From positions 1 through 13,742 of the forward strand of contig CAYNOZ010000041.1 of the NCBI GenBank assembly GCA_964398955.1: 13,742 nucleotides of DNA, read 5' to 3'. Position 1 is the stretch's first letter; every line of letters begins with the position of its first letter. A program made the position numbers and the translations under genes. Source of the stretch: CAYNOZ01 sp964398955 (GTDB taxonomy: Archaea; Methanobacteriota_B; Thermococci; Thermococcales; CAYNOZ01). Positions 1-5,382 of this stretch are shown in pieces. The notes under the pieces were generated by a model that saw nothing but the letters and a program-made list of their open reading frames with translations, was not told the origin of the DNA and ran no database searches.

Positions 1-473
1 AATTTGGTTTGAATTTGTGCTCTGATCGTTTGTGGTTCTTCTCCGTTTTTGATCATTGTTTGTACTTCGTTCTGAATTTCGTTTACTTGTTCGTCTGTTA
101 GTTGGAACCTGTTTTGAATCATTTCCAGTCTTTGGTCCTCGGTTATCCATGGGCTGTTTGATCCGTCTTCTGGTCGTTTATAGTCTTTGTCTTGTCCGTT
201 TGGTATTCTATCGTTATCTACATCTCTTACTTCTTCTGGCCTTCCTCTTCCAAATCCTTGGTTGGATTTTCCTTGGTTTTGTTGTCCGTTTGCATAACTT
301 GTTCCATCTGAGGGTCTTTCGTAGTTTTGATTTTCTGTGTTTGGTATTTCGTTGTTGTCGTGGTCTGGTAGTTTAGTGGTTGTTTGGGTTGTGTTTGCTG
401 CGGCTAGTCCTGCGGTCACTAAGAGCCCTATGAAGGCTAGGCCTAGAATTTTGTATATATTTTTTTTATTCAT
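1..473 (-). CDS. Secreted protein with two TSP3-like Asp/Asn repeats, C-terminus beyond window edge
   Basis: The first 157 codons are present and the frame runs off the left edge. The ATG at 473 is chosen because GGTGG lies 4 nt upstream (478-482) and a signal peptide follows at once: a basic MNKK start, a hydrophobic core at about residues 8-22, then an AGLAAA cleavage-like site, so the protein is probably exported. Residues 37-57 and 84-104 form two 21-residue repeats of pattern D.D(N)(N/D).IPN.....Y.RP.DG. This resembles the calcium-binding Asp loops of thrombospondin type-3 or dockerin-like repeats. A Gln/Asn/Gly-rich linker (about 61-80) separates them. After about residue 108 comes a charged, probably helical region containing LTDEQ. 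The role is unknown; a cell-surface or adhesion function is inference. Codons mostly end in A or C. Confidence 0.8.
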   Translation of the reverse strand, partial: MNKKNIYKILGLAFIGLLVTAGLAAANTTQTTTKLPDHDNNEIPNTENQNYERPSDGTSYANGQQNQGKSNQGFGRGRPEEVRDVDNDRIPNGQDKDYKRPEDGSNSPWITEDQRLEMIQNRFQLTDEQVNEIQNEVQTMIKNGEEPQTIRAQIQTK

Positions 474-477
474 TTTT

Positions 478-510
478 CCACCTATAACTAAATCTTCTCA
501 CTTATTTAAA
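478..510 (-). promoter_or_regulatory. TATA box and GGTGG ribosome binding site for the secreted-protein gene
   Basis: Read on the minus strand, TTTAAATA (503-510) is centred about 34 nt before the ATG at 473, and GGTGG (478-482) sits 4 nt before it. With the usual archaeal TATA-to-start distance of about 25 nt, transcription would begin near the GGTGG, giving a very short leader. The same arrangement occurs upstream of the small gene at 3584-3691. Confidence 0.55.
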
Positions 511-893
511 CAAATTTTCCGAAATTAATACCGAAACTTTACCAAATTAAACCCTAATTAGGTCCAAATCTAAGAAAAGAACAAAGACAAGTTTTGTTTC
601 AAAGATTTTTGTTCTTATTTTTGGAGATGTTTAAGTATGTTTAGTTTTTTGGTTTGGAATTTTTTCGGAATTTTTTGAATTGAATATACTTTTTTTAACT
701 CTTAATTTATTCAAGGTTTATGTTTTTTATTTTGAATTAATTAATTTTTTTCTTTGATTTTAAAGTTATTTTTATTAAAACTTTATAATTATGCCTTACT
801 TATGATTTAAAAATATATTTTTGTTCACTCTGATTGTTGAAATATAAAAAGTAAATATTTAATAATTATATACAAAAAATTTTTAAAAAACAA
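511..893. other. AT-rich intergenic region between divergent genes, no gene seen
   Basis: No convincing coding frame is present on either strand. The stretch is extremely AT-rich, particularly 700-893. A 9-bp inverted repeat, AAGAACAAA at 577-585 and TTTGTTCTT at 608-616, is separated by 22 nt. It could be an operator or a chance pairing in biased sequence. The promoter of the transporter gene lies at the right end. Confidence 0.5.
864..873 (+). promoter_or_regulatory. Probable TATA box for leaderless transporter transcript
   Basis: An AATTATATAC stretch is centred about 25-27 nt upstream of the ATG at 894. No GGTG or GGAGG lies in front of this ATG; the sequence just before it is nearly all A and T. 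The spacing suggests that transcription starts at or very near the start codon, giving a leaderless mRNA, which is common in archaea. Confidence 0.45.
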
Positions 894-2357
894 ATGTATT
901 ACTCCCTTAATGGTGATATAATTTCAGAAAGAGAAGAATGGGGAACTAGAATAGGATTTGTATTAGCTGCAGTAGGTTCAGCGATTGGTCTAGGTAATAT
1001 ATGGAGATTCCCTTACCAAGTTTATAATAATGGTGGTGGAGCTTTCCTAATACCTTACTTTGCTGCATTAGTTATCGCAGGAATACCTGTACTGATACTA
1101 GAACTAGAACTCGGTGGAGAAACACAGAAAACAACACCATTAGCTATCAGAGAAAAACTTAAAGAAAGTGAATTCATCGGATGGTGGGCCGTACTTAACG
1201 GCTGGATCGTTAACATGTACTACGTAGTAATTATGGGATGGTCCTTATCATTCATAGCATACTCACTAACCCTAGGCTGGGGAGAAGAAGTATCAGCCTG
1301 GTTCATGGGCGAATATCTAACATCGTGGATACCAGTAGCAGGAGTAATAATAGTATGGGCTCTAGAATACTTCATAGTTAAAGCCGGAGTAAAAGATGGC
1401 CTGGAAAGAGCAAACAAAATATTCGTACCAGGAATCTGGATACTAGTAGGCGTATTAGTAATAAGAGGCCTAACACTACCAGGCGCCGTAGAAGGACTAA
1501 ACTTCTACCTAACACCTGACTTCGGAGCACTAACAGACCCAACACTATGGATAAGCGCATTCGGACAAATATACTTCACACTATCAGTAGCAATGGGAAT
1601 AATGATCACATACGGAGCATACCAACCAAAGAAACAAGACGTAATAAATAACTCATTCCTAATCGCATTCCTAAACTCTGGATTCGCATTCCTAGCAGGA
1701 TTCGCCATATTCCCAATAATGGCAGCCTCAGGAGTCGAACCAGCAAGCGGAGTAGGACTAGCATTCATGGTACTACCAAAAGCATTCGAAGCACTACCAG
1801 CCTCAAGAATAATAGGAGCAATATTCTTCATAATGCTAACAATGGCCGGACTATCAAGTTCACTATCACTAGCAGAAGCACAGGTCGGACCACTAAGCGA
1901 AAAATTCAACCTCACAAGAAGTAAAGTAGTGAACTACGTAGTAGCAATATCTTTTATAGGAAGCCTAATAGTAGCACTTGACGGAACACTCGGACTAGTA
2001 GGAGACAGCCCACTAGCAATACTAACAATACTAGACACATCAAGCGCAACATACACCCTACCACTAGTCGCATTCGGAGAATCACTAGTATTCGGATGGG
2101 TATACGGAGCAGAAAAAATCAGAGTATACGCAAACAGCGTCAGCGACTTCGGATTAGGGTCATGGTATAACTGGGTACTAAAAGTTGTAGTACCAGTCGT
2201 ACTAGGATACTCAATAATATCCAAATTCGCAGACAAAACCGGATTAATAGCACCATTCCTACTAATGCTATCAGCAGTACTAGCATCATGGATAGTCGGC
2301 AAAGACGAAGAAACAGAAACCGAAGAAAAAGCAAAACAAGAACAGGAGGTTGAATAA
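894..2357 (+). CDS. NSS-family (neurotransmitter:sodium symporter) amino-acid transporter
   Basis: A 487-residue integral membrane protein with about 11-12 predicted spans and the LeuT-type fold. TM1 carries GLGNIWRFPY (N35, and R38 as the outer-gate arginine) followed by NNGGGAFLIPY. TM6 has FTLSVAMGIMITYG (from F228) and TM8 has AGLSSSLS (318-325), which matches the Na2-site Ser/Thr pair of LeuT. The family couples inward sodium flow to amino-acid uptake at the cytoplasmic membrane. The substrate cannot be read from sequence, but the adjacent small subunit suggests a MetP-like methionine/alanine carrier. The C-terminal tail after about residue 467 is highly charged (E/K/Q). Normal family length. 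Codons near the 5' end often end in T, later ones mainly in A or C. The start at 894 is the first in-frame ATG. Confidence 0.92.
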   Translation: MYYSLNGDIISEREEWGTRIGFVLAAVGSAIGLGNIWRFPYQVYNNGGGAFLIPYFAALVIAGIPVLILELELGGETQKTTPLAIREKLKESEFIGWWAVLNGWIVNMYYVVIMGWSLSFIAYSLTLGWGEEVSAWFMGEYLTSWIPVAGVIIVWALEYFIVKAGVKDGLERANKIFVPGIWILVGVLVIRGLTLPGAVEGLNFYLTPDFGALTDPTLWISAFGQIYFTLSVAMGIMITYGAYQPKKQDVINNSFLIAFLNSGFAFLAGFAIFPIMAASGVEPASGVGLAFMVLPKAFEALPASRIIGAIFFIMLTMAGLSSSLSLAEAQVGPLSEKFNLTRSKVVNYVVAISFIGSLIVALDGTLGLVGDSPLAILTILDTSSATYTLPLVAFGESLVFGWVYGAEKIRVYANSVSDFGLGSWYNWVLKVVVPVVLGYSIISKFADKTGLIAPFLLMLSAVLASWIVGKDEETETEEKAKQEQEVE

Positions 2358-2358
2358 A

Positions 2359-2514
2359 ATGATAGAAAACCTAATGATCCTAGCCGCCCAGAATGCATCC
2401 CAGAACGCAAGCCTAAACCCAGGCGCATTAGTAATGGCAATATTCGGACTAGTCTTCCTCTTCGGAGGATCACTAATAACCCTAAAAATCGCAATGGGAA
2501 AAGGCGGATACTAA
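2359..2514 (+). CDS. Small single-span membrane protein, MetS-like NSS transporter subunit
   Basis: This 51-residue ORF starts one base after the transporter stop codon. It is preceded by a strong ribosome binding site, AGGAGGT at 2344-2350, embedded in the last codons of the transporter gene. The polar N-terminus is Asn/Gln-rich (residues 9-20). One membrane span, GALVMAIFGLVFLFGG (about 22-37), is followed by a short basic tail. Small MetS-type subunits described next to NSS transporters such as MetP of Corynebacterium are similarly short, with a single span, a Gly-Gly after the hydrophobic stretch and a position directly downstream of the transporter. Membership rests on my recognition of that pattern and on gene order, not on a search. 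The likely role is assembly or activity of the transporter. The tight coupling implies co-translation. Confidence 0.75.
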   Translation: MIENLMILAAQNASQNASLNPGALVMAIFGLVFLFGGSLITLKIAMGKGGY

Positions 2515-2530
2515 ACCAAAAAATCTCTTA

Positions 2531-2552
2531 ACTTTTTTATTCCTTTCTTTAC
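2531..2552 (+). terminator. T-rich terminator after the transporter operon
   Basis: The ACTTTTTTATTCCTTTCTTT stretch begins 17 nt after the stop codon of the small subunit. Oligo-T tracts are the main intrinsic termination signal of archaeal RNA polymerase. No GC-rich hairpin precedes it. Confidence 0.4.
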
Positions 2553-2706
2553 TATCAATATAAAATCCAGAAACAAAACTATTCCAAAAATCAGAAAAAA
2601 ATTCTATTGTATTTGATATTTAGTGAAAATGATGTTTTTTCTGAAAAAAATTAGATGTTTAAGATAACAACTTCAAATAAATAAATTGAATTTAAAAAAT
2701 TATCAC

Positions 2707-2776
2707 TTATATTCAAAAAGATAAATAAGACGAAGTTCTATGGTAAATGTTAAGTTCTTTAAAGGAATTTTAGGTG
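2707..2776 (+). promoter_or_regulatory. Promoter and AGGTG ribosome binding site of the AhpD-like gene
   Basis: TTATATT at 2707-2713 is a TATA candidate. AGGTG at 2772-2776 lies 5 nt before the ATG at 2782, which encodes the same MSWIEE start as the ATG at 2937 beyond the gap. An in-frame ATG at 2740 lies about 30 nt after the TATA candidate, so a leaderless start adding 14 residues cannot be excluded. The ribosome binding site favours the later ATG. Confidence 0.4.
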
Positions 2777-2831
2777 TTTTAATGTCTTGGATAGAAGAAA
2801 TTGATGAAGATGATGCAGGTGATGATCTTAG
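2777..2831 (+). repeat. First copy of a 55-bp duplication abutting the assembly gap
   Basis: This 55-bp stretch is identical to 2932-2986. It ends exactly at the first N, and the second copy begins exactly after the last N. It contains the start codon and first 16 codons of the AhpD-like gene. The perfect, terminal match at both contig ends indicates an unmerged contig overlap rather than a biological duplication. Confidence 0.9.
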
Positions 2832-2931
2832 NNNNNNNNNNNNNNNNNNNNNNNNNNNNNNNNNNNNNNNNNNNNNNNNNNNNNNNNNNNNNNNNNNNNN
2901 NNNNNNNNNNNNNNNNNNNNNNNNNNNNNNN
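2832..2931. other. Assembly gap of exactly 100 N
   Basis: The run of exactly 100 undetermined bases is a conventional placeholder for a scaffold gap of unknown size. Because both flanks carry the same 55 bp, the true distance is probably negative: removing the gap and one copy (155 bp in total) restores a continuous gene. Confidence 0.95.
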
Positions 2932-2986
2932 TTTTAATGTCTTGGATAGAAGAAATTGATGAAGATGATGCAGGTGATGATCTTAG
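2932..2986 (+). repeat. Second copy of the 55-bp duplication
   Basis: Identical to 2777-2831. The sequence continues without interruption into the rest of the AhpD-like gene, whereas the first copy continues upstream into a normal promoter and ribosome binding site. The two are therefore the left and right halves of one locus. Confidence 0.9.
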
Positions 2987-3494
2987 AAAGGTTTTAAATA
3001 AGGTTAAAGGTGATCGGGGGAAGATAGCGAACATTATGAAAGTTCACAGTTTGAATCCTAGTATTATGGAAGCTCATATGGATTTTTACATGGATATTAT
3101 GTTCAGATCATCTTCTTTGAGTAGGGAAAACTGTGAATTGGTTGCTGTAATCGTTTCTAAGTTAAATGATTGCGAATATTGTGTTAATCATCATAAAGAG
3201 GCTTTAAATTATTACTGGAAGGACGAAGAAAGATTGAAAAAATTGTTAAATGATATTAATGAAGCTGATTTATCTGAAAAGCAGGTAGAAATGGTTAGTT
3301 ATGCTGAAAAGGCTACATTAGATCCTAATTCGGTTAGTCAGGAAGATTTTAAAGATCTCCAAAATGCTGGTTTATCAGATGAGAATATTCATGATTTAGT
3401 GGTTATTATTGGATATTTTAATTTTGTTAATAGGATTGCATTAGGTCTTGGTGTTGAGTTTTCAGAAGATGAGGTTGAGGGCTATGATTATTAA
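2937..3494 (+). CDS. AhpD-like / carboxymuconolactone decarboxylase family protein (peroxidase-related)
   Basis: A 185-residue alpha-helical protein of the AhpD/CMD superfamily. The catalytic signature is complete: E67, then after 11 residues C79-E-Y-C82, then H86, the E-x11-CxxC-x3-H arrangement of AhpD. The context SKLNDCEYCVNHH is typical of the 'peroxidase-related enzyme' branch. In AhpD the two cysteines form a thiol relay that reduces peroxides or passes electrons to a peroxiredoxin. Here a cytoplasmic thiol-dependent antioxidant role is likely, but substrate and reductant are unknown. The N-terminus (about 1-16) is acidic. The start is duplicated across the assembly gap; the real gene probably begins at the equivalent of 2782, with AGGTG 5 nt upstream. 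Codons often end in T or G, unlike the neighbouring genes. Confidence 0.85.
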   Translation: MSWIEEIDEDDAGDDLRKVLNKVKGDRGKIANIMKVHSLNPSIMEAHMDFYMDIMFRSSSLSRENCELVAVIVSKLNDCEYCVNHHKEALNYYWKDEERLKKLLNDINEADLSEKQVEMVSYAEKATLDPNSVSQEDFKDLQNAGLSDENIHDLVVIIGYFNFVNRIALGLGVEFSEDEVEGYDY

Positions 3495-3501
3495 TTATTA
3501 A

Positions 3502-3508
3502 TTTTTTT
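3502..3508 (+). terminator. Oligo-T terminator after the AhpD-like gene
   Basis: Seven consecutive T residues begin 8 nt after the stop codon, in AT-rich sequence. This fits an archaeal T-tract terminator. The plus-strand gene ends here and a minus-strand small gene ends at 3584, so the pair converges. Confidence 0.4.
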
Positions 3509-3583
3509 AGAATAAGTATTAGATTAAGTAGAAAGAGAAAGAAGGAGTTTTTATTGGTTTTTGGTTTTTTGGTTTTTGTGTGT

Positions 3584-3691
3584 TTAGATCACCCATTGTA
3601 GTAGTAGGAATGCTATTAGTAGGGCTGCGATTCCGACTGTCATGAAGAAGCTGTGGAGTGTTGCGAAAAATATTGTGTTTATTTTGTTCAT
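3584..3691 (-). CDS. 35-residue single-span membrane peptide, unknown function
   Basis: This short ORF starts at the ATG at 3691, has GGTGG exactly 4 nt upstream (3696-3700) and ends at a TAA at 3584. The peptide begins MNKINTIFF, has a hydrophobic stretch from about residue 7, strongest at 17-31 (MTVGIAALLIAFLLL), and ends QWVI. Support for translation is the strong ribosome binding site, the TATA box at 3723-3730, A/C-ending codons like those of neighbouring genes such as cyuA, and a leader nearly identical to that of the secreted-protein gene at 473. I do not recognise the family. Candidate roles are a small subunit of a membrane complex or a regulator, both speculative. It stands alone between convergent and divergent neighbours. 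Confidence 0.6.
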   Translation of the reverse strand: MNKINTIFFATLHSFFMTVGIAALLIAFLLLQWVI

Positions 3692-3695
3692 TTTT

Positions 3696-3730
3696 CCACC
3701 GTTGGTTTAAATCCTTCAACCCTATTTAAA
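3696..3730 (-). promoter_or_regulatory. TATA box and GGTGG ribosome binding site of the 35-residue peptide gene
   Basis: On the minus strand, TTTAAATA (3723-3730) is followed by GAAGGATTTA and then GGTGGAAAAATGAA. The TATA centre is about 36 nt before the ATG, giving a predicted leader of about 10 nt. The module closely matches the one at 478-510. Confidence 0.55.
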
Positions 3731-4023
3731 GGTTTTCATTTTTAGTTTACATATCTCTATATAGAAAAAATATCTTTCAATAATATTTGTAAAAAAGACA
3801 AATCGGAAACACTGAAAACACAAAAAACCCACAAAAAACACAAAAACAAAAATAAAACTTACCAAATACCGAAAAAACAAAAATAAACCAATAAAAACTA
3901 TAATAAAACATTAAAAGACTAAATCTATATCAAAACCAAAAATTTTAAACAAGAACAAAACTAAATAAAGAAAATAAAATAACATAACCCACATACCAAA
4001 AAAATTTACGGATCGGTGTCCAC
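3731..4023. other. A/C-rich intergenic region upstream of the cysteine desulfidase
   Basis: No gene is seen. From about 3780 the plus strand becomes almost free of T and G: 3841-3900 has 53 of 60 bases A or C. This marks a sharp change from the G+T-rich sequence to the left. GGTG at 4015-4018 lies 5 nt before the ATG at 4024 and is the ribosome binding site of the next gene. TATA candidates such as CTATATC (3924-3930) or TTTTAAAC (3943-3950) are weak, and the promoter cannot be fixed. Confidence 0.5.
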
Positions 4024-5352
4024 ATGAACACTCTAAAATTTTTAAAAGAAAATGTTAAACCTGCCACAGGATGTACAGAACCAATAGCTGTAGCATATGC
4101 AGCCTCAATAGCATACAACGCAATACACAAAAACAAACCACCGAATTACAATAAAAACATACCAAAACCAAAAATAGAAAAACTAGAAAAGATAACAGTC
4201 CAAACAGACAGAGACGTATACAAAAACGCAGCAGCCATAATCGTCCCCAACTCAAACAGTCAAAAAGGAATCCCAATAGCCGCAGCAATGGGAATATACA
4301 CCAACCCAGAAAAAGAACTAAACCTACTAGAGAATCTAAACTCAGAAACCCGAGAGAAAGCCAACAAAATCCTAAAAAAGAACAAAGTAAAAGTAAAAGA
4401 ACCAATCAGAGACGAAAAAGAATCAAACCTAGAAATAAACGTAAAAATAAAATACAAAACAAAGAAAAACAAAATTCAAACCTCCAAAGCAAAACTCAAA
4501 TACAGACATAATAACATAGATCAAATCAAATTAAACGGAGAAAAAATATACGAAGGCACCTTCACACCCAAAAATAAAGACGAAGAAACCCTACCCAAAA
4601 CCATCAAGGAACTAATAGAAATAGCAGAGAACATAAACGAAGAAGAAAGAAAAGAAATACAAAAAGGAATAAAAATGAATGAAAAAGTAGCTCAATCAGG
4701 ATTAGAATCAAATTACGGACTAGGAGTAGGCAAAAAACTTCAAAAACTAATAAACGAAGGATATCTATCTAACAGTCTAGAAAATAAAATAAAATTAACA
4801 GCATCAGCAGCAGCCGATGCAAGAATGGGTGGAATAAACAAATCAGTAATGAGTAGTTCAGGATCAGGAAACCAAGGAATAACAGCAACCCTGCCAATAA
4901 AAGTGGCCGCAGACGAAAGAAACATAGAACAAGAAAAACTAGAAGTAGCAGTAATGCTTTCACATCTAATAACAAAATACGTAAGCGAAAGGACTGGACA
5001 TCTATCGGCAATATGTGGAGCAGCTTCAAAAGCAGGGATAGGAACAACAGCAGGTCTAACATACCTACTAGGAGGAAACCTCCAACAAATAAACAACGCA
5101 ATCAACATAATGGCAGCAAACATAATTGGAATAATTTGTGATGGAGCAAAAGAAGGTTGCGCACTAAAAATCTCTACCGCCACAACCCAAGCACTTGAAA
5201 GCGCTCTATTATCCCTCAAAGGTATGGAAGTTCCAAAAGATAATGGAATAGTACATGAAAAAGCTGAAAACACTATAGAAGCCATAGGAAAGATATCAAA
5301 AGCTATGACTCAAACAGATAAATCTATAATAGATATAATGCAGAATAAGTAA
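4024..5352 (+). CDS. cyuA: L-cysteine desulfidase (UPF0597 / serine dehydratase alpha-like family)
   Basis: A 442-residue protein of the CyuA (formerly YhaM) / MJ1025 family, which cleaves L-cysteine to sulfide, ammonia and pyruvate with a [4Fe-4S] cluster. Recognisable blocks are VKPATGCTEPIAVAYAAS with C17, a Gly-rich SSSGSGNQGITATLPIK block, GHLSAICGAASKAGIGTTAG with C331, and IICDGAKEGCALK with C372 and C379. The family uses three conserved cysteines as cluster ligands; C17, C331 and one of C372/C379 are the candidates. Residues about 95-210 are unusually Lys/Asn-rich. Length is normal. The start at 4024 is supported by GGTG 5 nt upstream and by alignment to the family N-terminus. It is a single-gene unit that meets herA tail to tail. 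The likely use is sulfide supply or breakdown of imported cysteine. Other 4Fe-4S lyases of the family cannot be fully excluded. Confidence 0.88.
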   Translation: MNTLKFLKENVKPATGCTEPIAVAYAASIAYNAIHKNKPPNYNKNIPKPKIEKLEKITVQTDRDVYKNAAAIIVPNSNSQKGIPIAAAMGIYTNPEKELNLLENLNSETREKANKILKKNKVKVKEPIRDEKESNLEINVKIKYKTKKNKIQTSKAKLKYRHNNIDQIKLNGEKIYEGTFTPKNKDEETLPKTIKELIEIAENINEEERKEIQKGIKMNEKVAQSGLESNYGLGVGKKLQKLINEGYLSNSLENKIKLTASAAADARMGGINKSVMSSSGSGNQGITATLPIKVAADERNIEQEKLEVAVMLSHLITKYVSERTGHLSAICGAASKAGIGTTAGLTYLLGGNLQQINNAINIMAANIIGIICDGAKEGCALKISTATTQALESALLSLKGMEVPKDNGIVHEKAENTIEAIGKISKAMTQTDKSIIDIMQNK

Positions 5353-5382
5353 GAAATATTAATTAATTTATTCTTATTTTAT
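5350..5382. terminator. AT-rich bidirectional terminator region between cyuA and herA
   Basis: Only 30 nt separate the two convergent stop codons. TAAGAA (5350-5355) can pair with TTCTTA (5371-5376) around an AT-only loop, and a short T tract follows. The stem is weak, so the T and A tracts are the more likely signals for the two directions. Confidence 0.35.

Noticed and set aside
577..616. 9-bp inverted repeat AAGAACAAA / TTTGTTCTT as a terminator or operator
   Set aside because: It lies between divergent genes, has no GC pairing strength, and may be a chance match in A/T-biased sequence; noted only within the intergenic entry.
1934..2494. 186-codon minus-strand frame overlapping the transporter and its small subunit
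   Set aside because: It is antisense to a clear NSS transporter with all motifs and to the well-started small subunit; composition alone keeps it open.
2740..3494. Tandem duplication of the AhpD-like gene with a truncated first copy
   Set aside because: The duplicate is exactly the 55 bp at both contig ends around a standard 100-N gap, so an assembly artefact is the simpler reading.
3519..3719. 66-codon minus-strand frame over the 35-residue peptide gene
   Set aside because: It is in a different frame from the GGTGG-ATG start, has no ribosome binding site, and its sequence is polar low-complexity.
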